Shown: positions 9,978 to 19,893, numbered from the stretch's first letter. The stretch is 64,000 nt of DNA from Thermophagus xiamenensis (GCF_900112795.1 NZ_FONA01000004.1:62001-126000); one strand, 5' to 3'. The notes: generated by a model not told the origin, from the letters alone. A program made the numbers and translations.

Positions 9978-10019
9978 ATTTTCTTCTTTGCTAATTATGG
10001 ATGTGATTTTTTTAACTTC

Positions 10020-10100
10020 TTCCAACTTGCCTGTGCATTTTCCATAATTGTTTTGGGTGACAAACCTTCTTAGTTTTCGTTGTTTCATCCTTTTATGACA
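10020..10100 (-). repeat. Decayed copy of the dispersed repeat (A-B part)
   Basis: Read on the minus strand from about 10095, the series GATGAAACAACGAAAAC, AAGAAGGTTTGTCACCC, TGCACAGGCAAG and GGAAGAAGTTA follows modules A and B of the repeat in order, with many substitutions. Modules C and D are not recognisable. Confidence 0.5.
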
Positions 10101-10281
10101 ACAACTTGTGATTGCGAAAAGAATTAAATTAAATTTTCAGGACAATTGGATTATTGTGTTAAATCCAAAAAATAGCCCATTATACAGGAATCAACTTAGC
10201 AAACGGGATAAACCAATAAGTTATTAGTATCACTTGTTACACTTCTCAACACCCTTGTTAAAGAAATCATGGTTTTTATTT

Positions 10282-10289
10282 TAAATTTG
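10282..10289 (+). promoter_or_regulatory. Possible -7 box for the LTA-synthase-like gene
   Basis: TAAATTTG matches the Bacteroidota TAnnTTTG -7 element 29 bases before the start codon. The expected TTTG at -33 is not clear (only CTTG with a long spacer), so this is tentative. Confidence 0.35.
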
Positions 10290-10318
10290 CACAGTTATTA
10301 TAAATTTTTAAATAAAAG

Positions 10319-12286
10319 ATGAAACACTCTAAAGAAGGGAATGAATATTTTATTTTACTATTCCGTTTTGGGTTAATAATGCTTCTTTATACCATTTGCC
10401 GTTTGGCATTTTATTTTTTTAATTCTGATTTGTTTGAAAATTTATCCTTTCAAACCTTCAAGCGAATACTTTATGGTGGCTTAAGGTTTGACTTGAGTGC
10501 GGTACTTTATATTAATTCGTTATACTTATTACTATACCTTATTCCATTTAAAATAAAATTTCGGATTGGATATCAGAACTTTTTGAAATGGTTATTTATT
10601 GTAACCAATGCCATTGGTTTAGCTGCCAACGTTTCGGATATTATCTACTATAGGTTTACATTGAAAAGAACCACAGCCAGTGTATTTAAAATCTTTAGTC
10701 ACGAAGAGAATCTGTTGCTCTTATGGGGACGATTTCTGGTCGATTATTGGTATGCAACACTATTGTGGTTGGTTTTAATAGGTGTTATGGTGTGGGGATA
10801 TTCTCGGTTTAAACCCAGACCAATGGGGTTTCGGAATAGATGGCAATATTCGATGGTTGGAATATTGTTTTTGGCAATAATTGGAGGTTTGACGATAGGA
10901 GGGATGCGGGGAGGATTCAGACATAGTACCCGACCAATTAATATTAGTAATGCCGCTCAATATGTGGAACGGCCTGAGGAAATCCCCATTGTTCTTAATA
11001 CTCCTTTTGCCATTCTTCGTACCTTCGATAAATCGACTTTTCAAGAAGTAAAATACTTTTCATCCGAGGAACTGGATAGTATTTTTTCACCAGTTCATTA
11101 CCCTAAGCGTTCTGCTTCTTTTAATCAACACATAATTCAAGAAAAACGGCCCAATATTGTTTTAATTATTCTTGAAAGTTTTGGCCGTGAACATATTGGT
11201 GCACTTAATAAAAACTTAGAAGACGGCAATTATAAAGGTTATACCCCTTTTCTTGATAGCTTGATTGCTCAATCCTGGGCTTTTAATAGAGCATATGCCA
11301 ACGGACGTAAATCCATCGACGCATTGCCATCGATTGTGGCATCCGTGCCCTCGTTGGTTCAACCCTACATTGTTTCGGAATATGCTAATAATAGAATCAA
11401 TGGGATGGCCCATCTTTTAAAAAAAATTGGATATGAAACCGCATTTTATCATGGGGCTCCAAATGGTTCTATGGGATTTTTGGCTTTTACCAAAATGGCA
11501 GGATATGATCAGTATTTAGGGAAAAATGAATTTAATAATGATGGTGAGTTTGATGGTATTTGGGGGATTTGGGATGAGCCATTTTTCCAATTTTTTGCCC
11601 AAGATATGAATCGGCTTAATGAGCCTTTCTTTACTACTATTTTTTCTCTTTCCTCACATCATCCGTTTAAAGTGCCAGAAAAATATGAGGGTGTATTTCC
11701 CGAAGGACCACTTCCTTTGCATAAATGCATGGGGTATACCGACATGGCCCTTCGGCGCTTTTTTGAATCGGCAGCCAAAGCACCATGGTTTAAAAATACC
11801 TTATTTATTATTACCGCCGATCATTGTACCATCCCTTTTCATGAAGAATACAAAACACCTGTTGAAAGTTTTGCAATACCTATACTTTTCTATAAACCCG
11901 ACGAAATTGAACCACGTATGGATAATTCGCTGGCGCAACAAACCGATATTCTTCCTACGGTAATGTCATTTATCGACTATCCCTATCCTTTTGTTGCGTT
12001 TGGTAATGATCTTTGGTCGGCAAAAAATAATAAGCGCTTTGTCATTAATTATTTTAACGAATCCTTTCAGTTTTTGTATGAGAATTATGCCTTGTATTTT
12101 GATGGGAAAAATGTAACTGGTATTTATGATTTAGAGCACGATCCATTGCAAAAGCATAACTTAATAGGACAAGTTGATAAACCGAGTGCCGAAAAACTCT
12201 TGAAAGCGGTTATACAGCAGTATATTTCTCGCATGATTAATGATCGGCTGGCCTGGAATGTAGAAGGAAACAAACATGACCACTAA
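10319..12286 (+). CDS. LTA synthase-family membrane sulfatase-fold transferase
   Basis: 655 residues. About five membrane segments occupy residues 10-195; the rest is an extracytoplasmic alkaline-phosphatase/sulfatase fold domain. RPNIVLIILESFGREH carries the metal-binding Glu, NGRKSIDALPSI occupies the position of the catalytic Thr/Ser, and ITADHC carries the late Asp-His metal ligands. In Gram-negatives such proteins transfer phosphoglycerol or phosphoethanolamine to envelope glycans or lipids; the acceptor here is unknown. The last codons and stop (AAACATGACCACTAA) fall inside a degraded copy of the repeat's A module, so the native C-terminus may have been altered. Single-gene unit. Confidence 0.85.
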   Translation: MKHSKEGNEYFILLFRFGLIMLLYTICRLAFYFFNSDLFENLSFQTFKRILYGGLRFDLSAVLYINSLYLLLYLIPFKIKFRIGYQNFLKWLFIVTNAIGLAANVSDIIYYRFTLKRTTASVFKIFSHEENLLLLWGRFLVDYWYATLLWLVLIGVMVWGYSRFKPRPMGFRNRWQYSMVGILFLAIIGGLTIGGMRGGFRHSTRPINISNAAQYVERPEEIPIVLNTPFAILRTFDKSTFQEVKYFSSEELDSIFSPVHYPKRSASFNQHIIQEKRPNIVLIILESFGREHIGALNKNLEDGNYKGYTPFLDSLIAQSWAFNRAYANGRKSIDALPSIVASVPSLVQPYIVSEYANNRINGMAHLLKKIGYETAFYHGAPNGSMGFLAFTKMAGYDQYLGKNEFNNDGEFDGIWGIWDEPFFQFFAQDMNRLNEPFFTTIFSLSSHHPFKVPEKYEGVFPEGPLPLHKCMGYTDMALRRFFESAAKAPWFKNTLFIITADHCTIPFHEEYKTPVESFAIPILFYKPDEIEPRMDNSLAQQTDILPTVMSFIDYPYPFVAFGNDLWSAKNNKRFVINYFNESFQFLYENYALYFDGKNVTGIYDLEHDPLQKHNLIGQVDKPSAEKLLKAVIQQYISRMINDRLAWNVEGNKHDH

Positions 12287-12465
12287 AATGTACCACAATT
12301 AGTAGATGTAAAAATTATATAGGCAGAAGTGCACAGGTAGAAGAAGTTATTAGTGATCAGTCAATAGTTAATAGTCATTATAGGTGGTTTTAATAAAGAC
12401 TATGAACTAATTATAAAAAACATTTGGTCAGTAAGTTAATTGAATTTTACACCAGTCAAAATCAA
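12262..12465 (+). repeat. Dispersed repeat copy overlapping the end of the LTA-synthase-like gene
   Basis: Starts as GAAACAAACATGACCAC (compare GAAACGAGCATGGCGGC elsewhere), continues with TATAGGCAGAAGTGCACAGG, then heptamer words (TTAGTGATCAGTCAATAG) and a decayed D module (GTCAGTAAGTTAATTGAATT). Same direction as the gene it follows. The rest of the gap to 12758 is AT-rich up to the HU promoter. Confidence 0.7.
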
Positions 12466-12676
12466 TATTACTTATGTCAATTTTCTAACCATATATAAAC
12501 AAATCGAATAAAATATTTGAATTGATCATAAAATAATTCAAAGTCATTAAAGTATCATTGCAATAAAGCTTGAACATATGTAGGGCAATGAATTGTTAAA
12601 ATTAGCCTGTTTAACTACAATTTTGTATCGTTGTTCAAAAAAAAATAGATTTTAGTGCAATTTTTATGCTTTGAAA

Positions 12677-12707
12677 TTTGGTAAACACCAAAAACCGTCT
12701 ATATTTG
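12677..12707 (+). promoter_or_regulatory. HU gene promoter
   Basis: TTTG at 12677-12680, 19 bases, then TATATTTG at 12700-12707: a full match to the Bacteroidota consensus. Transcription would start a few bases after 12710, giving a leader of about 45 bases. Confidence 0.75.
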
Positions 12708-12758
12708 TGCATGGAAGATTGGGAAACCTAGTTTATAACCCTAAAATTAATTATTATT

Positions 12759-13031
12759 ATGAACAAAGCTCAATTAATTGAAGCAATTGCCGGCGAATCA
12801 GGTTTGACCAAAGCCGATGCTAAGAAAGCATTAGATGGTTTTATTAAAGTAACCGGCGAAGCATTGAAAAAAGGTGACCGGATTGCACTGGTCGGTTTTG
12901 GCTCTTTTTCTGTTTCTGAAAGGAGTGCCCGTACCGGAAGAAATCCTCAAACCGGCAAGGAAATTCAAATTCCTGCCAAAAAAGTAGTTAAGTTCAAAGC
13001 TGGCAGTGAACTTAACGATGCTGTAAATTAA
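12759..13031 (+). CDS. hup: DNA-binding protein HU
   Basis: 90 residues, the exact size of HU. It opens [20 protein letters not shown], has the core [14 protein letters not shown] and the DNA-contacting beta-arm around [12 protein letters not shown], followed by [14 protein letters not shown] dimers bend and compact DNA in the nucleoid. It is preceded by a consensus promoter and followed by an intrinsic terminator at 13059-13089, so it is a monocistronic gene. Whether it is the main HU or one of several paralogues cannot be told here. Confidence 0.96.
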   Translation: MNKAQLIEAIAGESGLTKADAKKALDGFIKVTGEALKKGDRIALVGFGSFSVSERSARTGRNPQTGKEIQIPAKKVVKFKAGSELNDAVN

Positions 13032-13058
13032 TTCTTTTTTGGTTTAAAGAATTAAATG

Positions 13059-13089
13059 GGGGTGTTTCTGTTGGGAATGCCCCTTTTTT
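13059..13089 (+). terminator. Intrinsic terminator after HU
   Basis: GGGGTGTTTCT (13059-13069) pairs with GGGAATGCCCC (13073-13083) over 11 positions using several G-U pairs, with a 3-base loop, followed by six T. Its position also argues that the next gene starts at 13098 and not at the in-frame ATG at 13056. Confidence 0.75.
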
Positions 13090-13097
13090 ATCGAATT

Positions 13098-13778
13098 ATG
13101 GAAAAAGAACTTATCAGATATTTATCAGATTTTTTGACACCAGAACGTTTTCGGTTATTTGAAAAGGTCTTACAATGCAGAACAAATTATCTAACGGTTG
13201 TTGTTGAAAACATCTTTAATCCTCATAATATTTCTGCAGTCCTTAGAAGTTGCGATTGTTTTGGGATACAGGATATTCATATAATTGATGATAACCAGAA
13301 TTATGAAGTAAATCCCGAAATTGCTCTTGGAGCTTTTAAATGGCTTTCCATCCATAAGTATAGCCAAGGAATGGGAAATTCTTCCCAATTTGTATTAAAT
13401 GAATTAAAAAGTAAAAAATATAGGATTTTTGCTACGGTCCCTGACCATAAAGCCGTTGCCTTTTCAGAGATAGATGTAAGTAAAGGACCTATTGCTCTTG
13501 TTTTTGGAAATGAAAAAGAGGGTATTTCTGATAGTACTCGAGAGTTGGCCGATGGATTGATTACTATTCCCATGGTGGGCTTTACGGAAAGTTTAAATAT
13601 CTCTGTTGCTGCAGCTATTATGTTGCAACATTTTTCTTCTCATATTCGTAAGTATTTAGACAAAAGTGTTTGGGAACTTGATAATGATTATCGTGAGCAA
13701 TTATTGCTTAATTGGATGAGAAAAACCATTAAAAAAGCCGATTTGATTGAAAAGGCTTTTAATAAAAAGCAAAAATGA
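13098..13778 (+). CDS. trmH: tRNA (guanosine-2'-O-)-methyltransferase TrmH
   Basis: 226 residues from ATG 13098, close to the E. coli TrmH length. The SpoU/TrmH knotted fold is recognised by LTVVVENIFNPHNISAVLRS, by LVFGNEKEGIS and by IPMVGFTESLNISVAAAIML, which form the SAM-binding trefoil knot. It should methylate the ribose of G18 in the D-loop of tRNAs. An upstream in-frame ATG at 13056 lies within the HU terminator and is rejected. The C-terminal basic tail (RKTIKKADLIEKAFNKKQK) is usual. The stop TGA is part of the word ATGAAACGACC, which resembles the start of the dispersed repeat. Confidence 0.88.
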   Translation: MEKELIRYLSDFLTPERFRLFEKVLQCRTNYLTVVVENIFNPHNISAVLRSCDCFGIQDIHIIDDNQNYEVNPEIALGAFKWLSIHKYSQGMGNSSQFVLNELKSKKYRIFATVPDHKAVAFSEIDVSKGPIALVFGNEKEGISDSTRELADGLITIPMVGFTESLNISVAAAIMLQHFSSHIRKYLDKSVWELDNDYREQLLLNWMRKTIKKADLIEKAFNKKQK

Positions 13779-13835
13779 AACGACCTTGACTAAGATGGTT
13801 GCTCACTTATTGCCTATGAGCTGATAATACATGAT
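13772..13835 (+). repeat. Possible decayed A module of the dispersed repeat
   Basis: ATGAAACGACCTTGACTAAG followed by ATGGTTGCTCAC resembles the repeat variant GAAACGAGCATGACCAA...GGTTTGTCAC. It begins at the trmH stop codon. Only module A is recognisable. The remainder of the 506-base gap to 14284 is AT-rich and I see nothing else in it. Confidence 0.4.
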
Positions 13836-14284
13836 TAGGTTGTATGGTGAAAAGAATTATAACTGCTTCTGTGATTTTGAAAAACAATTGTTGGTTGAAA
13901 AATGCAAATAAACAGACCGAATTCGCTGTTGCTTTCGAATTATTTCTTTTTTAAACTGCGAATGAATTGTTTAAAAATGGTTTATTTATTACATTTGAAG
14001 TTGATTAAATAGCTTAAATTTTGAATTTGCTTATAGAACCGAGCATCATTATTTATTGTTATAACATTTAAAAAGGAGGAATTAAGAAATTTTAATTTTG
14101 TCAGGCTAATTTCATTCGTCAGGCAGCATAGAATAATTAAAAAGTAGAAATGTTTCAATTTAATTAATCCCAAAGAAGCTTGAACGTCCAGAATTAATTT
14201 ATTGAATGTGTTTCTATTTCAAACAGAAGAAAAGGTATTTATGTAAGATTAAATTATGGCTAAGATTTTATAAAGGTTATAAGT

Positions 14285-14998
14285 ATGAATTGTATTATTA
14301 TTGATGATGACAAGCTGTCAATAAAAATAATTGAGGAGTTTGTGGGTCGAACTGAAGGATTGAACTTGACCGGTTCTTTTTCTAGCGCAGTAGAAGCGTT
14401 TAATGCATTGACTCAGACCGGAGCGGAAAAAGTAGATTTGATTTTTTTAGATATTGAAATGCCAGAAATGTCGGGGATTGAGTTTCTGGATTCTTTGGAT
14501 ATTATTCCTCAGGTAATTATTTACTCATCCCAGGAAAAATATGCTTTGGAATCGTATGAATATGATGTTACTGACTATTTATTGAAACCTGTTCAATTTG
14601 GGCGATTTATTAAAGCTGTGAACCGTGCCAGAGAACGTTTTGAGCGAAAAGAGAAACCGGTAAAGGAAAGTACAGAAATTTTTATTAAGAATAATGGCTC
14701 ATTAGTGCGTATTAAATATGATGATATTCTTTGGATTGAAGCATTGGAAAATTATGTGGTTTTAAATACTTTCAACGAAAAATATACTATTCATTTTACC
14801 ATGAAGGCTATTGCCGATAAAATGCCTTCCGATAAGTTTATGCGTATTCACAGGTCGTTTATTGTAAACTTCAGCAAAATCAAGGTTATTGAGGATAATT
14901 CGGTAGTCATTAAAACCGATAGCGGAACTAAAGTGATTCCCATTGGTAAATCGTACCGAGATAAATTAATGAATGATATTAACCTGATCTCAAAATAA
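14285..14998 (+). CDS. LytTR-family response regulator
   Basis: 237 residues. A receiver domain (residues 1-~125) has the acidic pocket IIDDD, the phospho-acceptor Asp in LIFLDIEMPEMSG and the lysine in YLLKPVQF. A linker leads to a LytTR DNA-binding domain (about 140-235) with ILWIEALENYVVLNT, MRIHRSFIVN and a final VIPIGKSYRDKL, all typical of the AlgR/AgrA/LytR fold. It would bind DNA as a transcription regulator on phosphorylation. No LytS-type kinase is adjacent, so it is an orphan here. Start chosen at the only upstream ATG of the receiver strand. Confidence 0.92.
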   Translation: MNCIIIDDDKLSIKIIEEFVGRTEGLNLTGSFSSAVEAFNALTQTGAEKVDLIFLDIEMPEMSGIEFLDSLDIIPQVIIYSSQEKYALESYEYDVTDYLLKPVQFGRFIKAVNRARERFERKEKPVKESTEIFIKNNGSLVRIKYDDILWIEALENYVVLNTFNEKYTIHFTMKAIADKMPSDKFMRIHRSFIVNFSKIKVIEDNSVVIKTDSGTKVIPIGKSYRDKLMNDINLISK

Positions 14999-15078
14999 GA
15001 ATAATTTACAAAAGATTTGTATAGAAATCAATCTTCAGAAATCCAGAAATGGAAAATAAATGTGTTTGGAACGAAATA

Positions 15079-16449
15079 TTATTGGAAATTTTCACCAAAC
15101 AAACCATCTGTATATAAAATACTCCAGCTATTTAACCAGTTATTTGAATTCCCAAATGCTCCTTTAAAATTTGGGTTTTCAAACCATTCATGCTCTAGTA
15201 AAAATACGTCCCCCAATTGAGAATTTTCCGGCAATAAATTCATTACATCAATATTCTGGGGATTATAAATTATTGCCGGATCTTTGAGTTGATTATTGCC
15301 AGAGTTAAAAGATGCCGCTACTAAAGAATCTTGAGCCGAATAATTGGTTAAATTGGAATAGACACCCAAAATTTGTTCATCTAAATTTTTACCTACCATG
15401 TAAAATACATTGTTCAGAATGTTAATATGACCGTCAGTAAATTGTTGGTAACTATCCAAATTATGGTCCGAATATTCAATAAAAATCCCGGCGGTTTGAT
15501 GAAGGATAATTGAATTTACCAATGTTCCGGCAGAACCATTACCAAATTTAGCAATGGTATCGTTTTCGTCCATTCCTCGTCCAATTAATGTGGCATGACT
15601 TATATATGGTTTTGTCTGGGGATAACCATAACGATCGCTTACTTCGATAAGCAGGTCACCCGTTGAACCTGCCTGAAGACCAACAATATATTGGCAATTT
15701 CCCCGATATCCCAAGTCAAAATCAAAGGCATCATCACCACAAAAGGCTGCCAGCAAATAACGAACATTTACCGTTCCTCCAAAAAATTCAAAGCCATCAT
15801 CCCTATTAGAAATTACCTCTACATATTCTATGGTTGTTCCGCTTCCCACTCCCCCCAAGGTTAAGCCGTTAATTTCATTCCCATCATCTAATTTTGTGCC
15901 GGCATGGCGAATAGATACATATCGTAGTATTCCTGAATTATCATCTTCGATGCTGCCTCCGTAGAGGGCACGGGAATCTTCAATAGGTAAACCTTCTATC
16001 AAGGCCTCGCCCGACGGGGCGTTTACCGGTGCATTGCCCAAAATGATGACACCACCCCATAACCCATTATTTTCAATTGGAACTGCCCCTTTAAGGTCAT
16101 CCCCTTTTACAGTAAATATTATTGGTTTTTCGGGTGTTCCTTCGGCTCTTATTTTGCCACCGCGGGCAACTACAAGTGCACTGGCGTTTTCGCCTTGCCC
16201 TGGTTCAGCACGTATAACGGTTCCGGGTTCTATGGTCAAAATTTGGCCTTCATTAACAAATACTATTCCATCCAACAGATATTCTTTGTCTGCAGTCCAG
16301 GTTACTGTTCCGGTACCATTTCCCGTATCATAAATGGTTGTATAGTCATTAGGAAGTAAGTATTCCGAATCACGACATCCGAAAATAAGGATTCCTGTGA
16401 TTGAGCATATTAATAGTTTGTATATAAATGGATAGTTTTTCATTTCCAA
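15079..16449 (-). CDS. Beta-helix-like surface lipoprotein downstream of the porin
   Basis: 456 residues. A lipobox-like GILIFGC ends the signal peptide, so the mature protein would begin at that Cys. The body has features of a right-handed beta-helix: LLDGIVFVNEGQILTIEPGT, ALVVARGGKIRAEGTPEKPI, WGGVIILGNAPVNAPSGEA, and repeated short Gly/Asn-rich turns. Related proteins are often found in Bacteroidota next to OprP-like porins. Its start is 5 bases after the porin stop, so the two are co-transcribed and probably work together at the outer membrane; a role in phosphate acquisition is inferred from the neighbouring PiT transporter. Confidence 0.7.
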   Translation of the reverse strand: MEMKNYPFIYKLLICSITGILIFGCRDSEYLLPNDYTTIYDTGNGTGTVTWTADKEYLLDGIVFVNEGQILTIEPGTVIRAEPGQGENASALVVARGGKIRAEGTPEKPIIFTVKGDDLKGAVPIENNGLWGGVIILGNAPVNAPSGEALIEGLPIEDSRALYGGSIEDDNSGILRYVSIRHAGTKLDDGNEINGLTLGGVGSGTTIEYVEVISNRDDGFEFFGGTVNVRYLLAAFCGDDAFDFDLGYRGNCQYIVGLQAGSTGDLLIEVSDRYGYPQTKPYISHATLIGRGMDENDTIAKFGNGSAGTLVNSIILHQTAGIFIEYSDHNLDSYQQFTDGHINILNNVFYMVGKNLDEQILGVYSNLTNYSAQDSLVAASFNSGNNQLKDPAIIYNPQNIDVMNLLPENSQLGDVFLLEHEWFENPNFKGAFGNSNNWLNSWSILYTDGLFGENFQ

Positions 16450-16454
16450 CTTAT

Positions 16455-17465
16455 TTAAAAAGAAGCTTCCAGATTAATATAAAAAGCCGAAATAACATCC
16501 ATGTTTTTCGCCTTGGGATAATGGTCTTGATAATTAGCAGCGATTCTGATGTTCTTATTAGCAATGTATTCAATTCCTGCAATCAATGCTGATTCATCGT
16601 TTGCTAAATTCCATGGTATTGATTCCCCTTCCAAAATATTGGAATCAATTTTATCATATCTGGCTAAAAGTTTAATTTTTTCCTGTATCTGAAAATCACT
16701 CTTAATGGAATAGCCATAAACGTTGTGATTTTCCAGAAAGTCCCGGTTCCAATGCATGGCATATTCTCCACCTAATGAAAATCGTTTATGACGGTAACCC
16801 ACAAATCCTACAGCCGTTGTTTGGTTGATAGATTTAGCGGATAAATCACCATAAATTCTGCAAATCCATCCATCGACAGGATAGATGGTAATGCCCATTG
16901 CCCCTTTAAAGGTATTATCATTTTGCAGACTGGAATAGCCTTCTCCGTTGAAAAAAGCTAGATCAAAGTTTAATTTTTGATGATTCCAGCAAGCTTTAAT
17001 GCCTATATCTGCACTGGGGCCAAAACCATATTTATCCATAAATGGTCGTACAATATACCTGCGATTCCAAAATTTTTCCTGTTGTTTAAACTGCATCGCA
17101 TCTTGTAAGCCAAAAGTGATTTCAAGATTTTCGACAGGATAATAATAGACCGCAGCGGTTTTAAAATAACCAAATCGGCGTTGCAATGAGTATTCGGCAT
17201 CATTGGGAGAGCCAATGTCAAGCTTTATCTCTGCTGAAAATTGAGGTGATATAAAGTGCTTATATCCCAAATAGGCGCGCCGTACTTCGAATGCGGTTTG
17301 TTTATCCGGACCGCTAAGAGATGTGTTAAAGTTTGTAAAAATTCTTCCATAGACTCTTCCGGAAGGTTTAAATGGTTCTGTTTGTGATGTTTTTTGTGCT
17401 TGCATGGGCCAACATAATATAATGGTCCCAAGTAAAAGAACAAAAAAGCAGTTTTTGGTCTGCAT
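16455..17465 (-). CDS. Outer-membrane porin, OprP/OprO-like
   Basis: 336 residues with a signal peptide ending around MQAQ. The remainder alternates hydrophobic and polar residues and ends in aromatic Phe (NLEASF), as expected for a beta-barrel inserted by the Bam machinery. Segments such as FEVRRAYLGYKHFISPQFSA and FDLAFFNGEGYSSLQ match the pattern of Bacteroidota phosphate-selective-porin-like proteins. It sits between a phosphate transporter gene (163 bases upstream) and a lipoprotein gene (5 bases downstream), all on the same strand, which supports a phosphate-uptake role, though specificity is not shown by the sequence. Confidence 0.75.
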   Translation of the reverse strand: MQTKNCFFVLLLGTIILCWPMQAQKTSQTEPFKPSGRVYGRIFTNFNTSLSGPDKQTAFEVRRAYLGYKHFISPQFSAEIKLDIGSPNDAEYSLQRRFGYFKTAAVYYYPVENLEITFGLQDAMQFKQQEKFWNRRYIVRPFMDKYGFGPSADIGIKACWNHQKLNFDLAFFNGEGYSSLQNDNTFKGAMGITIYPVDGWICRIYGDLSAKSINQTTAVGFVGYRHKRFSLGGEYAMHWNRDFLENHNVYGYSIKSDFQIQEKIKLLARYDKIDSNILEGESIPWNLANDESALIAGIEYIANKNIRIAANYQDHYPKAKNMDVISAFYINLEASF

Positions 17466-17628
17466 CTCCCAACAATTTTATGATAAATTATGTCCTGTGT
17501 GCAATTATAAATTGACTAATGAATGATTTTGGGGTATAATTTATGCGAAAATATAAATATTAAAGAGTTTTCCTCATGATTAATTCCCTACCATACTAAA
17601 GAGAGGGTATTTTTTGAATGTCAAGACC

Positions 17629-19893
17629 CTATTCCTTTTTTTCTTTAATAGCTTTAACAAAGTCGCGTTGTGCTTTTAATAAGTTGATTAAGTGCAATAA
17701 CATATTTTGAGTTTCATGTAATACAGAGAGGTAAAGCATACTTATTTTGGTACCTGCTTTTTCTTTTTTGATGCGTTTTAATTGTTTTTTGCGCATTCCC
17801 TTAATTACCTCTATTATATTGGATTGTTCTTCTGCCAGTTCAGGAAGAAGCGTAAAATCAGACTTATTAATCATGTTATAGCTTTTAATGAGAAGTGATC
17901 TGATTTTACCTTCCAGAATATTGATCTCTTCAAATTGGTCTTCAGAAAAAACTTTATGGTTGTTGTCTAAATGCTCAAAACAAGGTTTTACAATAAAGGT
18001 GAGTGAATGAACAGTTTCTCTTAAGTAGTCAATTACCTGTACATAAAAGAGACCTGAATCAACGGAATCTTCTTGTAATTTTCGAACCGTATTATAAATG
18101 TTGGCTTTAAGCTTTTTGGTGCGTTTATTTAAAGAATCCACTTCTTTGACACATTCTTTTAAGTGCTTTCTGTCTTCGGCTTCAAAATAGCTTAAAGTAT
18201 TGCTATAAAGTTTTAACAGGTCATTGATGATTTCGGAAATATTTAATTGACATTTTTCAAGAACTTTTAATGAAGATATTTCACCGTTAACATCTTCAAT
18301 TTCCATTTCCTGAAAGCGTTTTATTTCTTTCTCTTGTTTTTTTGTGATTACTTGTGTTCGATAAACCATAAAGGCTGCCAATAGAATTAGAGCAATGATC
18401 GCATAATTTCCCCCAAACATCATTATGGTAGCCATCATAAAAGCAATTGTTGCCGCAGAAAAAGCAGTAAGAAACCAGCCGCCTATAACCGAAACTACAC
18501 CGGTAATGCGGTATACAGCACTTTCTCGTCCCCAAGCCCGGTCGGCGAGCGATGTACCCATGGCAACCATAAAGGTGACGTAGGTGGTAGACAACGGAAG
18601 TTTCATAGAGGTGGCATAGGCTATAAGAATACTGGCAACAACCAAATTTACTGAGGCTCTTAATGCATCGAACGAAGGTGCCTCTTTTCCCAATTTCTGC
18701 CTTTCTTCTTCATATTTTGAGCTATCAAACTGGCGATTAATGAAATTTCGTATTCCAGTCGGAATGAATTGATTGATTGAGTTGGATACTGCAATACTTC
18801 CCCGGACTATGGAACGGGCAAAAAAGGATGATCCAAACCGTTCTTCGCCTTCGGTTTGCCGCCCTAAATCGATTGATGTTTGTACAACTTTTTTGGCTTT
18901 TTTGGACGTCCATAGGGTGATGACCATGATTAAACCCGCCAATACTAACAGATAGGCCTGCGTATGTATTTCGCCTGCCAGTGAATCCATCAAAAGGGTG
19001 GCAGTGGGGGCGCCTGAGGCTTTGAAAATTTTAAATGATTCCAACCCTGCAAGTGGTACGCCGATGAAATTTACCAAATCGTTTCCGGCAAAGGCCATTG
19101 CTAAGGCAAATGTACCGGTCAAAACCGTAAACTTTAGAATATTGAAATTAAATAACCAATATAGAACCTGCAATATGAGTGTCCAGAAAATTAGACTATA
19201 ACTGATAACTATTCCTGCATTTTCTGTAACCCATATTCGAATAGAATCGGAAATAAAAGTGGCATTTTTCACCCCTTTAACAATTAAAAAATAGGTTATG
19301 GCTGTAATGGCTATACCACCCCAAAGGCCACCTAAATATTTCAGACGATTTTTAAAGTTAAATGAAAATATAAGCCTTGTTATAAATTGGGTTATAACTC
19401 CAACTGTAAAAGAGATGGCTACCGACAGTAATATTCCGGAAATTATGGCTAATGCTTTTGCAGAGTTTATATAGTCAGCTACAACCATTTCCGGATTCTT
19501 AAACGATTTTATTACCGCTACCCCGATAGCTGCTCCCAACAATTCAAATACTATTGATACGGTGGTTGAAGTAGGCAAACCGAAGGTATTAAAAAGGTCT
19601 AAAATTATTATGTCGGTCAGCATTACAGCCAGAAATACAATCATTATCTCTTCAAAAAGAAAAAACTGTGGATTAAAAATTCCTTTTCTGGCCACTTCCA
19701 TCATTCCGCCGGAAAAACTGGCACCAACAAAAACTCCTAATGCAGCTATGGATAGGATAACTTTGAATGAGGCAATGCGTGCGCCTATGGCTGAATTGAG
19801 AAAGTTTACTGCGTCATTACTTACGCCTACTACAAGGTCGGAGATGGCAAGAAGAAAAAGAACACCTACGATTACTAAATAAATTGTTTCCAT
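17629..19893 (-). CDS. pit: Inorganic phosphate transporter (PiT family) with C-terminal PhoU-like domain
   Basis: 754 residues. The N-terminal ~500 form a PiT permease with two signature repeats, GVSNDAVNFLNSAIGAR near residue 25 and FAGNDLVNFIGVPL near residue 270, and about a dozen membrane helices. After the last helix (ALILLAAFMVYRTQ) comes a ~220-residue soluble, highly helical tail rich in Lys and Glu that resembles PhoU/DUF47 (helical bundle) proteins. In other bacteria Pit and the PhoU-like partner are separate genes; here they are fused. It should import phosphate with a cation and may be gated by the tail. Upstream region contains a repeat copy. Confidence 0.87.
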   Translation of the reverse strand: METIYLVIVGVLFLLAISDLVVGVSNDAVNFLNSAIGARIASFKVILSIAALGVFVGASFSGGMMEVARKGIFNPQFFLFEEIMIVFLAVMLTDIIILDLFNTFGLPTSTTVSIVFELLGAAIGVAVIKSFKNPEMVVADYINSAKALAIISGILLSVAISFTVGVITQFITRLIFSFNFKNRLKYLGGLWGGIAITAITYFLIVKGVKNATFISDSIRIWVTENAGIVISYSLIFWTLILQVLYWLFNFNILKFTVLTGTFALAMAFAGNDLVNFIGVPLAGLESFKIFKASGAPTATLLMDSLAGEIHTQAYLLVLAGLIMVITLWTSKKAKKVVQTSIDLGRQTEGEERFGSSFFARSIVRGSIAVSNSINQFIPTGIRNFINRQFDSSKYEEERQKLGKEAPSFDALRASVNLVVASILIAYATSMKLPLSTTYVTFMVAMGTSLADRAWGRESAVYRITGVVSVIGGWFLTAFSAATIAFMMATIMMFGGNYAIIALILLAAFMVYRTQVITKKQEKEIKRFQEMEIEDVNGEISSLKVLEKCQLNISEIINDLLKLYSNTLSYFEAEDRKHLKECVKEVDSLNKRTKKLKANIYNTVRKLQEDSVDSGLFYVQVIDYLRETVHSLTFIVKPCFEHLDNNHKVFSEDQFEEINILEGKIRSLLIKSYNMINKSDFTLLPELAEEQSNIIEVIKGMRKKQLKRIKKEKAGTKISMLYLSVLHETQNMLLHLINLLKAQRDFVKAIKEKKE

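Noticed and set aside
13056-13097. Longer start for trmH at 13056
   Set aside because: This stretch contains the HU terminator hairpin; the TrmH homology begins after ATG 13098.
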